Shown here piece by piece: positions 34,416 to 47,939 of a stretch of 64,000 nucleotides of DNA. Position numbers and translations under genes: made by a program. This DNA comes from Uloborus plumipes (taxonomy: Eukaryota; Arthropoda; Arachnida; Araneae; Uloboridae), in contig JAXGGA010002966.1 in assembly GCA_038373865.1 (NCBI GenBank), forward strand, positions 47,108-111,107. Reading direction: 5' to 3'. Below the pieces are notes generated by a model that made no database searches, had not been told where the DNA came from, and was given only the letters and a program-made list of their open reading frames with translations. The first letter of the stretch is position 1, and every line of letters starts with the position of its first letter.

Positions 34416-34592
34416 ATGAGGCTCAGATCACTCGAATTAATCAAAAATCAGCAGAAGAAAAGGTTCCCGAACAAAAATTCTTCGACTTTTCGCTCCCCCG
34501 AAAAGGACTCACTCAGAAACAAAGGTTCCTTTTTCGAAAAGTCGCCAGAAAAGATAATAACTTTACTTCTCAGACGATTAAGTGCTTTCTTG
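34416..34592 (+). CDS. Candidate first coding exon of an unrecognised gene
   Basis: Fifty-nine codons from ATG at 34416 end exactly in phase 0 at TTG|GTGAGTCA, a strong splice donor; reading through would reach a stop three codons later. The peptide starts MRLRSLELIKNQQKKRF, is basic and Ser-rich (SPEK occurs twice), and ends in a hydrophobic/basic patch (IITLLLRRLSAFL). I do not recognise the family. A TATA-like box lies 84 bases upstream. No partner exon was identified downstream, so if real the gene has a long first intron covering the AT-rich region to the right. Chance is a fair alternative. Confidence 0.3.
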
Positions 34593-34599
34593 GTGAGTC

Positions 34600-36400
34600 A
34601 TTAATTTTCATTTTTAGGCACACATTGAAAATAAGATTTTTTTTTCCTTCCCCCCAGCTCCTTTTCCTGCCTATATTAGGGACTTTTTTTTTCCTTGATA
34701 TTTCCCCTCTTTTTCCCCGTTATTTATACAGTCTGAAGAGAAATTTATTTTTATGTCGTTATCGTATTCTTTTAAATATTGAATTCTAATAAGTCGATGG
34801 CTTTTAGGTGTGTTGGAAAATTAGAAAGTTGTCGCGAGTTAGCTCGATTAATTACCCTCCGTTCTATAATCATTGTATTCTCTGAGACTGAAGAAAAGAT
34901 ATGTGTTTTATGAACTTAGCAATAAGTTTGCAGTGGATTCTTGCTATGCGATAGAACTGCAGCTCCTTAAGTGAAAAATAGATATGATAGTCTGAATTCA
35001 TAACGAAATTTTCAGTTTTGTTTTCTATTTTTCACAGTAATTGCAGCTTAAAATAACATGCTGGCTATGTTTGTGAATATATAAGGTGTCGTTTAGGAGA
35101 AAAACAATTCCAGAAAAGTTCCGATGTCTTAAAAATTAAACTTTTAAACCAGAAATTAGTGTTTTGATATTTTTAAAGAAACTGACAAGTTACAGAAATT
35201 TATTGATGATATTTGTAATTCAAGAAAGCAAAAAATGGGGGAAGGGGAGTTTCTGGAGATGAATCTCGAGCAGGAACAAAATAGATAAAACATGGTTTCA
35301 AAGAAACTTGCTTCAAGCGGTTTTTTTACTTAAGATATTAATCCCACTGTGGAGCATAAAGCTGTTATTTTTCCTTTGGCGCTATTATTGCTTAAATATG
35401 AAAACAGTTTAACATTATAAAGTATTAATTGATTGTTTTACTTTACTATTAAAAAGTTGCTTATAAATACAAAATTTTTGAATTTTAATCTAAATTATTA
35501 AAATTCATTTTTACGCTATTTGAGAAATCTATTTTGTTGTTCAAATGCGGCATGAAATGAAAACGACAGTAAAAAAAGTAGAGCTTTAACTACTAAAAAC
35601 CATTCTAGGAAGCTCAGCATTTACGTTAAGCGAACTCTGAATGATTAAAGACTCAACAAAAGAAGTCCATTGATAAAAAAAGACATTAAAAAAAAGAAAG
35701 AAAACGAAATTGTGCAACCGTTAAATTCCTGCAGAATAAACACGCAAGTCAAGTTGAAAACGGAACAAGTCCTCAACACTTCCATCATCAAAATCATTTT
35801 TTAGGTATATTTCCTGACTTTATTTGTTAAGATCACATTTTTGCGACACTACATAGGCAAAATCTACATAAAAAAGAATGTAAATTGAAGTATCCATTTA
35901 AATTGGCAACCATTTGAAGACAATTTGAAGATTTTTGAAGCCATAAGTAAGACGCTAAACCTAATATCCATTTCCATTAATATCAATATTCGGAGAGTGA
36001 GAATCTCTGTAAAACTATCTTTCCTGCGTTGGTTTGCAGTACGGCAGAACAGAGGTAGTTCCCTATTCGTAGACGCGTTATTTTTTCTGAATTTAAAAAT
36101 AAGTACTGAGGTAAACATAATTTAAGTAGTTACATTTATTTTCATGATTTACATTAATATTATACTTATTTTAATATGTGTTCCAGTTTTTTGCACATAC
36201 TCGTTGAAATCTTGCTATAATTGTATTGGTAACACATAATCACATATGGATTGCTCTGATTTTCTTCAGAATCGACAGCGTTACAGTATGCACTTCATCA
36301 ATGTGAATAGTTGAAACTACAAATAGAGCAAGTATAAAACATTCAGTACGAAGCATTGTATCGTCGCACTGAAGTAATAATTATTTTATTTCAAAGCAAC
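34600..36400. other. AT-rich noncoding DNA
   Basis: No gene, TIR pair or tandem repeat recognised. Open frames of 61-84 codons on both strands overlap at 35864-36125 and look like chance. Confidence 0.4.
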
Positions 36401-36509
36401 CCCAAGTAGCACACTTCGTTTTTTTTAAATGTTGTAAAACGGTTATTAACGTTAAACAACCGCTTAAAAACGTTTATAAAACGTTTAAAGGTTATTTGTG
36501 CTACCTGGG
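36401..36509. mobile_element. 109-bp MITE family M2, single copy
   Basis: The left end CCCAAGTAGCACACTTCG and the reversed right end CCCAGGTAGCACAAATAACC share CCCARGTAGCACA. The interior has repeated ACGTTTA/AAACGT words, making it largely self-complementary. It is related to the nested pair at 41231-41437. Confidence 0.8.
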
Positions 36510-37019
36510 AACTGTTTACCTTAATGTCTAAAATACGCGTGATATAAAAAGATCGGAGTGCTTTCCCAGTTAACATTGAATTTTACCAGATCAATTGCGA
36601 GAGGATAGAGAGCGATTCTTCGGGCCATAATTAAATTCACTCAAAATTTATCATGTATCAAATGTTTAAAAAAATGTTGCAATAATTATATTGAGTGGTA
36701 ATTTTTTTAAATAGCTTTGTTTTATACATGTATATACTGAAAGCGAAAACTGTCACGACAATGTTTCTTTCTTACATCAGACTGTGAATAAAAAGCTTAC
36801 TTGAACATAATTTTAAGACTTGATAATGAACACTAAAGGAGTGAATTATTTAAAAAATGGCACGAAAGCTTAAAAAATCGTTAAATTATCTCCGAAACAA
36901 AGCAGAACAAAGAACGTTAATGTACCAAACAAGAGAAGATTCCCACCCCAGAAAAAAAAAAAAGATTGATTTCGCATCGTGATAATAAAAAACATATATC
37001 CATATAGATATATAATATC

Positions 37020-37440
37020 TAATGTATCGGCGTGATTTATAACACCCTGTCCTGATGTTTTATAACTCGGCTGTTGTACATATTATCTGCGGGGTTGCAA
37101 CAAATGATTCTCAGCCGTCACCCTAGGCTATCGTTAATAACTGCGATAAGGAACTACTTTTTTGCGCCCTTCTGCCTTCCAGTAAATGTCAGACGCATCA
37201 AAGGAAGCTGCTAAATAGGCCATTACTTTACTTTGCTTGGCGGCATTTTGTCATTAGGAGGCGGGTTTTTCTGGAGAGGGTTACCTCAATTTTTGGGGAT
37301 GAAAAATTCTGTGCTTATGATTAGTTGCATTTATTTTGCACGAAAAGCGCCAAACCGTGCCAAAAGAGCTGTTGTCGGTGATGAAGAATGTTGGTAATTA
37401 TTGCGAGGTTGAGGGGGGTGGGAGTTAACTAAGGCGACAG
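37020..37440. promoter_or_regulatory. GC-richer island, candidate regulatory element
   Basis: This 400-bp block stands out from its AT-rich surroundings by balanced composition and few homopolymers. It contains ATCAAAGGA (TCF/LEF-like), CTAAATAG (MEF2-like), GATAAGG (GATA-like) and GATTTATAAC (posterior Hox-like) words. No open frame is notable. Assignment as an enhancer is inference from appearance; conservation is unknown. Confidence 0.25.
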
Positions 37441-37779
37441 AGGTAGTTAATGTGTTGGATGAAGGGGAAAAAATGTTAAATGAGGAGAAAATGCTTTTAA
37501 TTTTTATTTACTTGCTTCTAATTAACTGTGCTTTTATTTATTTATTTTTTTTTTATATTTATTTTCATGCGGAACGCGAATGACTTGTTTAAAATATGAT
37601 TCAATTGAGCTTATTCAAGAACATGTATGTCTCATTCATCAACGATAATAGCTATGATTTTATTGTTTGCCGTTTTAGTCTGCGGAGGATTGGATTGCAT
37701 CGAAGTTTGAATCAACATAATTTTAAACACAATGTATTTATTAATTTTTGAAACTAATTAGTAATTGAACAATTAAATA

Positions 37780-37975
37780 CTTAATTACTTTTTAATTTTA
37801 TTTATTTATATTTTTGTTTAATTTATTTATATTTTTATTTTATTTATTTATATTTTGTTTAATTTATTTATATTTGTATTTTATTTATTTATATTTTTGT
37901 TTAATTTTTTTATATTTTTATTTTATTTATTTATATTTTTATTGATTTATTTATTTACTGAAATTATTATTATTA
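37780..37975. repeat. TTTATTTATATTTT low-complexity tract
   Basis: A degenerate array of ATTTATTTATATTTTTGTTT-like units of about 30 bases, repeated about six times. Confidence 0.8.
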
Positions 37976-38509
37976 CTATTATTATTATTTGCATATTATT
38001 TAGATTTACCTTTATATTAGCATGAAGTTCTATTTTTATTGGAGCAAATTTTCTTATATTTTATCAGCTCGTTCGAAAATACTTTCTTATTTAAGGGAAC
38101 AGGTAAGGGAGAAACACTTTCAACTTTCTACCTGAAAACTATATTTTGTTCGTAATTCAAATAATTGATAAACAAAAAGCTCTAATAATAAAAACGTTAA
38201 TAATAATCAAGCAAGGTGTTATCGATTGAAAAAATTCATTGGTTTTTAAAAAATTATTAATATTTTGTTATAATACTAACTGCTTATTTTTACTCAATTT
38301 TAATTTGTATTTATCAAATAGCTATGAACAACATTAATAATAACAACAACAGTTATTTACCTTGTTTTTGGGTAGAATAAGGAATTATCTATTTCAAAGT
38401 TCGATCCTAATAATATAGGCAAATTTTAGAGCAATCACGAGCAAAAAGAAAATGCCAAAAAAAAGTTAATCCCACTCACCCGTTTCTGCTCTTTTCTTTA
38501 AAATTCCTT

Positions 38510-38524
38510 TTATTATTATTATTA

Positions 38525-38586
<62 letters not shown>

Positions 38587-38587
38587 T
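38510..38587. repeat. (ATT)n microsatellite
   Basis: About 26 trinucleotide units of TTA/ATT with one interruption near 38527 (ATTGTT). Confidence 0.95.
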
Positions 38588-38589
38588 TG

Positions 38590-41230
38590 AATTTTTGTTA
38601 TTTTTGATCAAGCTCTATTTTCAGAAATTTAAAAAAAAAAACGTTCACCTAATTCATGTTTAAAAACATGGATTAGATTTTTCTCTTAAATCTCTTTTTC
38701 TTTAATGACATAATTTTCAAAAAAAAAAAAAAAGCTATACAGCAGAGTCTTGATAATTCGAGATGGACGACGGAACCTGGAAAAGGTTGATATGTCAAAA
38801 AAATTAACTATCAAAATAACAAAACTTAATTGATAAATAAGTAAAGCAGTTTTTAAATTTCAGTGTAATGTATGTAAATAATGTAGCAATAGGTATTTTT
38901 GTTCATTATTTGACTGCAGAGGTTATTTACATATTAAAAATAATAACCAATCGTTTTTTATTTAAACGTATTTCTTTAAACGTATTTTTCCATGCAACAA
39001 TATCGCTCCATCGTAATTTTTTCATACATGTATGTATTAATCGTTATTTGACTTTTTTTTTTGTATTGTATTAACTCGAATTAATTCTGACTCAGACAAT
39101 TGAGACTCTACTGCATTTTTTCTCGTTTTGAGAATTTTACCTATTCGTTAAAAATTTTGAGTTGCTAAATAAATAAATAAAAAATTTAAATCGAATATTT
39201 GAACATTATAACGTGTAGGAATAATCACCAAACTATCATACTCTCGTGTTTATCGAGTAATATAAATTGATTTTTGTTCTCAATTTTGACCTTCCTATCC
39301 TTTTTCTTAATGAAGAGGGAAATAACTTGTAGCATTATGAAAAACATCGTCTGAGAATTAAAAGAAGTTTTGTTTAAAAAACATAGAAGAAATATTCTAT
39401 TGCTGTTTTTCCCCCATCTGTAGTATCATTAATTTATTTACTTATTCACAGACGACAAGTCTTTTCTCATCTTCATTCGTATTCGTTTCTTAATCTTAAA
39501 ATTTCGGACATTTCTAACTGGCTAAATAAAGGATTTTTAAGGACAGCTTCATCTATTAAGACATAACTTTCAAAAAGTTCAACTTTTTATTTTTATTTTT
39601 GTATGACATGTAGCATGAATGAAAAATCCGAAAAGATAAACCGAATTAAATGCAACTTTAAAAAACATCGAACGACCAGCTATAGTGCAATAAAACTCCA
39701 AAAGAAAAAAGAACAATTCAAAGAGCCTAAAACTACTTTAAAACCTAGAAGAATCCTTGATTTCAAATATTAGAAAAAAATTAAATTTTCATATTTTTAT
39801 AAGTATTATTAACAACTACTAGAATAAAATGTTTTTCTTTGAAAAATACTTCATTTCAAAAATCTATGGACATAACGAGTGTCATCCATTATAATTTTTA
39901 AAGCAACATCAAATTTCTCCCCCAATTCGCGATAAATAGCCGGCTATGGAGTTCAAATGCTCTCAACAAACTATCTTTTTAACATCACCTTACATTAGCG
40001 AATACATATCACTTTTTTGCTCCTAAAATTTATCTCCTTCGCTTCTTTTCCGCAAGTAGTATTTTCTTCAAGGAACGCAACACAACTCAACACCTTGTGG
40101 GCATTTTTACTCAATAGTACTTTTTACTCCGAGTAAAAATCTTTCCAAGATTTGAATCTTCACGATTTTATGTTCTTTACTTTTTTTTTCTTGCTAAGAG
40201 TCTTAACATTCTATTCACAATCCATCAGAATGCATAAAGAGAAGCAAGATAATTAAGTCACCTGTAGGCAAAATACTATTCTAGGAGAAAAAAAATGTGT
40301 TTCGCGTACGCATGCATCTATACATTTATTCACCTAATGTTAAAATGATGAAATGTACTCCGAAAAAAGAGTGATAGTGCGTTACGCATAATGGTTGTGG
40401 CCATTATTTCTTTACAATCGACTGGGAACTTGAGAATTTAACTGCGTTTCTTCGCAGCATCTAATGATTGTTCAGTTTTGTTTATTTATTTGAAATTTTG
40501 AAACTGGTAAAAAAAATATGATTATTATTTTATTCATAATTAAGTCATTAGAACTATTAACATTAAGAATTCAAATTAACTTTGTAAAACCATATTCATC
40601 GATAAAGACTTAAATTATTTTTATTAGGAACAAAAAAAAATATTTCTGTACTACAGACCTCGGTGTAGGAGACAGATCTACTTTTTTATTTATTTACATT
40701 GAAATATATGGAAAACAATACCTTTCGTTTAGTACAAAAACGAGGCCTCTCCAACCAATCTTTTATAAGATATTAGAGGAAAGGAACTGTAGTTTGTATA
40801 TAAAGTAGGTTATATTTCAGTGGAAGAATGGTATAGCTCTTTACAAACTCAATATATTATCTTGAAACTGAATTGTTTTTTGTCACAAGAGTTGCATTCT
40901 TGAGTGATATAAATCATACAGTGCTCATATTATAGTTAAAAATCCAAAATGTATTTGAATTATAATACGTATTTTAAGCAAAAACCGAAACAACTCTAAT
41001 ACGTAACAATTAACTATCAGCGGCATTTTATCAAAATGTCATTGAAATTAGTTTGATGGTGATAATTTCTGACTCAACAGCAAATATAAAAGCGAAATCT
41101 TTAAAAATGATTTTTTCCCCTTTTTTGTGATTCCGGAAGGCTTTTAAAATGTGCTGCTGTCCTCTTTTTGCCCCGAAATTTGTATTTGTAATTATAAATA
41201 AATACTTTCTTGAACCTAATATATATACCA
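38590..41230. other. AT-rich noncoding DNA
   Basis: No gene or mobile element ends recognised. Open frames of 66-68 codons (38868-39074; 41031-41231) are Phe/Ile-rich and unconvincing. A and T tracts are frequent. Confidence 0.4.
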
Positions 41231-41437
41231 CCCAAGTAGCACACTTCGTTTTTTAAAGGTTGTAAAATGGTTATTAACGTTGTAACAACCGCTTAAAAAC
41301 GTTTATCCAGGCAGCACAAATAACCTTTAAACGTTTTATAAACGTTTTTAAGCGTTTGTTACAAGGTTAATAACCATTTTACAACCTTTAAAAAACGAAG
41401 TGTGCTACTTGGGTAAATGTTATTTGTGCAACCTGGG
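41231..41437. mobile_element. Nested pair of M2 MITEs (one inserted in another, opposite orientation)
   Basis: The outer copy runs from CCCAAGTAGCACACTTCG at 41231 to GTGCAACCTGGG at 41437. A second, 107-bp copy in reverse orientation occupies 41307-41413, starting CCAGGCAGCACAAATAACC and ending GTGTGCTACTTGGG. Subtracting it leaves about 100 bases, the size of the single copy at 36401-36509. Because the two are inverted, most of the region folds on itself as a long hairpin. Confidence 0.8.
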
Positions 41438-41439
41438 CA

Positions 41440-42480
41440 AATAATTGTTTAAATAACTTGCCAACGTACTTAATTGAAAAAAAAGAATTGTAATCTTTCA
41501 GTTTGTAATCTTCAGTTTGCAATTTGCACTTATTAAAGCTATAAACTATTTAGTTTACGGGGGGAAGTGCGACGTTAATAACTAATTCAATTCGCTAAAA
41601 TGTATTTTGGAGGGCGTGGAACATCATGCACAGTTCCTCACATTTTTTCACCCTTTAAGCAGCTTTTATAAAAACATAGTTTTAACTTCATTTTTTGCTA
41701 TCATACTATGGCTCTAATAACTAAAATACACCCTTCTAATAACGCAATGCTGTGTAATTACTCTATACTATCGCAATCTAACATTACGTCCTTGTCCATT
41801 TAAATTCATTATAGTTCTTAATTTCCCATTATCGGGTGAAGAGTAAACTCATTTTTACTATCTTTAGAAATAGCTCACGATCATATAAAGAACTCCTTGA
41901 AGAATTTTACATCATGAAAAAGTAACATGACTTTTACAGCCAGGTAAAAAATATTTAGAACAATGTAACATGAATTGCATGACCTTTTGAAGCTACGCCT
42001 ATAATTTTTTGAAACATATTTTAGAGATCCTCAATCGTTCGTATTAATGTTTAATCTAACAAATTAGTACACTTGTTTAAACCTCTCAGAAAATAAAATA
42101 TTATTTAACTGGTATTTTGCTGTAATTTATTTATAGCTTGAACATTTTATAGTCATTGAAATACATCCAGAGTTTTCAGAGAAAGTACGTGTGGAAAAAT
42201 ACTCACTACCAACGTTAAAATCGAATTGGTAAATTCATCATTCACCCTTGCAGCACATTGAAGTTCTTCAATTAAGATTTGTTTTCAAAATTAACACACT
42301 TTTTCCCCCACGCTTTAGTTTTAGTAGTTAGTAGTGAGTGAAGATGAATTTCTTTGTTTATTATGAACGTATTGATTGTTCGATACTTGTGAACTTCAAC
42401 ATAAGAATAACAATGAAAATTTCCTTCATAAATTTATAATATCTTTATTAGCAATATAACAATGTGCTAGTTTCTGTCAC
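41440..42480. other. AT-rich noncoding DNA
   Basis: Nothing recognisable on either strand. Confidence 0.4.
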
Positions 42481-42489
42481 ACGAGATGA

Positions 42490-43065
42490 GTTCCCGCTAT
42501 ACTGCTACAGCAGACGGTGGCAGTTGCAGTTATATGTTCCAGCATCGCTGAATTAAAATACATACATCATTTACACTACATTGGTAATTGACAAGTTTAA
42601 TTCAAATTGAATAGTACTCACAAAAATTTCAACAGCTGTGTCTGATCTAGTTGAATGGATAAAAAACATCATTTAATATATTTTTATTCCTTTCAGCTGC
42701 CATTTCGATTCCTGTTGATGAATGACCACGTTTACCAAAGCGCCCTCTACAAGACATGCCAACTTCGATGAAAGTCAAAATCCAACTTGCCATCATATTC
42801 CAATGTAAAGAATAAAGAGGAGGGGGTAGAATACCCCAACTGACAAGGACTGTATTTTTCTGGATGAATAATATGATGTATTATGGGTCTCCTTGTAATC
42901 TCGAACCGGACAGGGCAGGGAACCATTAGTCACGTGGCCGACTTCCCCTGTCGGCCATATTTGATGGATGGCCAGATGGCGTGATGAAGTGCCGATGCCG
43001 TCCTATTTTTGGCACCACTCCTCGCAGTGGCTCTTCACTTCGCTTCAGGTGAATTGAGCAGGAGT
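42490..43065. promoter_or_regulatory. GC-richer island with two CTCF-like core words
   Basis: The island contains GCGCCCTCTA at 42740-42749 (reverse AGAGGGCGC) and CCAGATGGCG at 42972-42981 (AGATGGCG). Both fit the AGRKGGCG core of the CTCF consensus, though the upstream CCA part is poor in both. Also present are GTCGGCCATATTTGATGG (YY1/Pho-like GCCAT) and CACGTGGCC (E-box). The short palindrome CCGACTTCCCCTGTCGG (42949-42965) could form a small hairpin. No coding signal. Confidence 0.25.
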
Positions 43066-46000
43066 GGTTGGGAATTTAACCTTCATCTGCAATTTCAATA
43101 TCGTGATGCCAACAATTTTGAGGAAAAAGCTATTTTGGTACGAAACGGCTGAAAATCTCCATCGTTTTTGAAAGTATACAAACAATTTAAATGTGAGTTC
43201 ATTTGGTAAAGACAATCTTTTGCAATGAACGAATAGCAAAACAAAAATGAGTTTGATCGTGGTTTTTCACCGGTTTTTCCGTAAAGATGAAAGAAAATTC
43301 AAAAGTATATTAAAATCTCTGCTGAATAATAAAATAATTAATTATAGCTAAGTTTAGAACCGTTACACTTTTAATACAAGAACGATCTAAATGAACAGCA
43401 AAAGAAAACAAGTAATAATTAAACGTGAAACTACAGTCGGGGAATAAAAACCATTGTAATGAATAAATAAAAACAATTAAAAAACTCTTTAGATGAATAA
43501 ACTTAATTTTTGTCTTTCTTTCCATCTGTTTCAAACAATATTCCGTTGAATTCTTACTACACTCTTCATTTTTGAAAAGCATACCGTTTAACAACGTTTT
43601 ATAGTTCATTATTTTGACTTCTGCTATAGACGCAATTCACCTTTGGACAGTTGGAAGAGTTGGAACAACTTCATTAGACTGAACAGGAAAAATACAACTT
43701 CAGAACAAATATGCGGATCTGGATTCAATGAGTTTACTGGGAAGAATTTCAAAGATAATAATGAATATTACTGAGCAAGCATAATCAAAATAATCTTATT
43801 TTAAATAGCTTTAAAAATTTCATAAGGAATTAAAATCTTTTTGTGCTTAAAAGCAATAGAATTATAAATAAGAAACATTTGTATCAATATTTGGAGACAT
43901 ACAGAGATTCAAATTATATTGAATTGTATTCTTTGATTATTAATTACATTCTTTTTCCTTTTTTTTTCCAATATCTTCAAATAATTGAATTACTCAAACG
44001 GAGACTGTTTAAGGAAGGAGTTATGACATCAATTCAACGAGGAACGCTACAGCTTTTTTCTGGAATGGAGTCCTTAGACACTCTACACCGTGCTACAGCG
44101 CCAATATGGACCTCTTACAAAAGATCACAATACAGCCCCCGTTAGCTTTTGTTAAATTTTTCTCAAATGTTTGCCAAGTTTGAGGTTTTATAAAATGAAG
44201 ATTAAAGATTTTTTGGAATTGTGAGACTCCAACTCAGAAAGAATTTTACGTTGGGATTTCAGAAACAACACTATCAAAAATGTCAAATAATAGAGCAAAA
44301 CTACTGCTGCTTCTCTCCTATTACGAAGTTTGAATGACAACTTTCAAGGCTAATGGTAAATATGAATTTGTATGAAGCACATATATGTGAAAGAAATTTA
44401 GATAAAAATTATTTTCGTGTTAACTTGTTGACAATGACCGATTACATAAAGTTATAATATTTTACGCTAAAATTACGTAAGCTGCGTTTCCTCCAACGAA
44501 GTTTATACATTTTCTTTACCTTGTGTTTCTTTTAATTACATTCTGTGTCAATTTTTCGTCAGGGGAAAATAACGAGTAAAAGTTGCAATAAAATGCTATT
44601 CATGTTATTGTTAGAGTTAATAATACCTTAAGTACCTGTGGCTGGGAAACCATTCATTCAAATTATGGTCTAAACATTATTAAATGTTCTCCTAGCCACT
44701 TTATTCTTTATACAACATAAAAGTTACAATCATCAAAATTTTCACTTCGAAAAGTCAAAATGTAGGGGAATGTCGGACAAAATGAAATTATAAAATATTT
44801 TCAGTTTGCAGCGCCACCAATTTTGTAATATTTTAACGAAGTTCCAAGACGCATAATTGTATAATGTCAAAAAAAAAATATTGCGTTAAAGATCAACGAA
44901 AAAACTTATACGAGTCATTTTCAAAATCTGATACACTTATTGTAATATTCGTGGTTTTTTCAAAAATATTTCTTACTATAAATGGTAAAAATTATCATTT
45001 TAAGAATTATTGTGATCTACTGCTGTCTAGTGCAGTACTTAATTAGTTTACCTTAAGAATGTTTTGATTTTAAATGCTTAGTGCAGTTGTCAAATGCGCG
45101 TGGGGCAACGTGGATGTGGAAAAGTGAAATTGTTCATTTAGTTTACTTATGCATTTAATCTATTAAATCACGTACACATTTCTTCATTTATTAAATCATT
45201 TACATTACTTTGCTTATTAGTTCACTTATTTATTCAGTCACTTATTTTCTTATTTTTTCTCTATTTCATTTGTACTCATTTCTTTTTCTCATACATTATA
45301 ACTCATTTATTTATTTGTTTATTTTTTCCATTGATATCTCGTTTCTTCATTTATTTATGCAATTATTTGATGAAAATTACTGATAATTATCAAATAAAAC
45401 ATATTTCAATACCAAAAAATTGTATTTTTCACGCTGTCCCATGGTTTTTTCCGATGAAAATGTTCCACGTTTTTTTTTTTTTTTTTTTTTTGAAGGTGCA
45501 AAATAACTGTCAAAAGAGCAAAATATTGCTTCAACGCAAGTTGTATTACAAAATACATTATTACTTCTTTATGAACAATAATTTTTAGCACAATAAATGA
45601 ATAAATAACCAATTTTATTCATTCTGGAACAAGCAAGTCATCTTAACGATTTCACTTTTAACCACAATCACCTACATTACTACCAAAAATTGGTTTCTTC
45701 TCTGAGAAGAAAAAACTAAAATAAAACCTTTACAATTAAAACTGAGAATTAATAAATAAAGTACTTTTAATTAAGTAATATTTCTTGTATTCAGTTTGTT
45801 TTTAAGTGTTAAATGTAACTACGACAACAAAAACTGACTATATATTGAAATTATGAAGCCTAAGCACGATTTACTTTCGTTTTCTTTGAGTACCGCTTCG
45901 AAATACTTGACAGATTAACCCTACTTCAAGAACGGTTTCAAAGTAGTCATTTAGAAATCACGAACTATGAATAAATTCATTTCATAGTTTCTTACGGGCA

Positions 46001-47935
46001 GCAATGTTGAATTCTAACAACAGAGGCTCAACTTTTTGTTAGAGATTTACAATGAAAGTGTTGCATAAAATATTTAAAAAAAAAAAAAAAACTACATTAA
46101 TTTTAAAATATGTGTTTTGAATTAAGCAAAATGTCCCCAAAAATTGTTATTGCATCGATAAAACATAGGGTGAAAAATTTTATTTAGCGCTTTATATAGC
46201 GGAACAGACTAATAGAGATAAAAGGAAACCAAATAAAAGATTTACTTCACAAAAATAGTTCAGTTCAGGTAAAAAGTGATTATATTTCAGCGTTCTTCAA
46301 ATGACTTCTGCTAAACTATAGGGTTCCCTGGAACTTTGACAGTGGTTTCACAAGCCATCACTATTTGCTCAATCAAAGCGGCAAAATTTTAGTAAAACTT
46401 TGATTTTATAAAAGATCGTATTCTTAAACATGATTTGGTTGTAAAAACAAGTATAAAGAAATACTGTACGAACAAAAGTATAAGATTTATTTCTGCAAAA
46501 GTCGAGCATTTCAAATAGTATGGCGAAAGCAAAAGATACGCTTAAGGAGAAAAAAACATTCATTAACTTATCATTTATTACCGTATTAAGATGTTAGTAA
46601 TAAAGTATTATTGGTGGTCATTCACTCATTTATGTTCAAGAGTACCACACCATCACTCAATCGGTAAATGTTCTAAGTTCAGAACTCTACATAACTCTAT
46701 AGAAGCCATTCAGGACTTGATTTTTGTGATGACAATTTTTTTTTGAAATTTGTGCTGTATATTATATTTTCTTAAAAAAAATTAAGAAGTTATTATAAAA
46801 ATTTCGTGCCTAAACACTTTTCTTTAAATTTTCAAGAAGCTTGTTTTAACGTCTGAAGTACTCGCGCATTCCTTTATCTACACCTATAGGATCTTGTATT
46901 GTCATTAATTTTGCCCATTTTGTTTGCAATTGCTGTTTCTTTCTCTGCAGTAGAAATCATTAAATTCTACTTCTGCAGTTTTTGAATATCATGCTGATAG
47001 TAACTTTCTGGTTGATGCAGAGCGGAACCAGTCAGTGACTGCCTTTTTTCTATCTTCTTTTATTTAATGATTTAATTTATTCTATTTATTTAATTATCCT
47101 TTATGCAATTTATCTTTGGATTTATTCTGAAAAATGCACCCTAATTTAATACCTAAAAATGTCACAACTATGATGAAAAATAAAAGCGCAAGTAATGTTT
47201 AAATCATTTTAGTTTTAACTACCCATCTGAATTACATCACCCTTTAACTTTTTAATTCTTGAGCCCCGCGTCTATAAATGCAGTTCATTTTCAAAATGAT
47301 GCCCTTAATCGCATAAAACGAGTGCCCGTTGGTATGTTTCTGCTTTCACATTTACTTACATTTACTCAATTACACTTTTTAAACATTTATTTAAAAATTT
47401 TTTAATTTATTTAGGGAAATTTATTTATTTATTATATTATTATTATCTTTATTTATTTGCTTATTTATTGAATTAGAGTACAATATTTTCATTGCATCCC
47501 CCTCCTCCATTTTCAAATTGAATTTTCGAAAATGCTTCAGTTTTTTCTTTTTTTTTTTTATCTACAAATCCCTCAGCCAGCATTTTTTATAGCAATGTAC
47601 AATTATGCAAAAAACCGTTTTATATCACCGCAAATGCTCTTTTGCAAAAAGAGAAACATATAATTCGGAATAACAAATACAAAGCGAAGGAAAAAAAAAA
47701 TCTGCTTTATATCTTCCGAAAGCCAGTACACAGAGTAAAAAAAAAAAAATTTAAAGGTATAAAAAAAAAATCCCTCTTAAAATTCTGTTCTCTCCTTTTC
47801 ATTTGCTTGTTTTATAGACTTTGGGTAGGTTGGCGGAGGAAAAAGTGGAGAAAATGACAAAGGAAATAAGAAATAAAAAAAAAGTCTTATGTCACATTGC
47901 GAGTGTTGGCGAGATTTTTATGGATTTGCTTAAAA
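43066..47935. other. AT-rich noncoding DNA with low-complexity tracts
   Basis: Open frames up to 100 codons (43843-44145, plus; 43310-43609, minus) have no recognisable domain. A degenerate TTYATTTATT tract runs about 45170-45365 and a 23-base T tract lies near 45470-45491. Lys-rich frames at 47642-47857 come from A tracts. Confidence 0.4.
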
Positions 47936-47939
47936 GTAG

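Noticed and set aside
43843..44145. A 100-codon plus-strand open frame
   Set aside because: The peptide is Leu/Ile/Phe-rich with no recognisable domain and no splice or promoter context.
47642..47857. A Lys-rich 71-codon frame
   Set aside because: It is created by A tracts; no structured protein signal.
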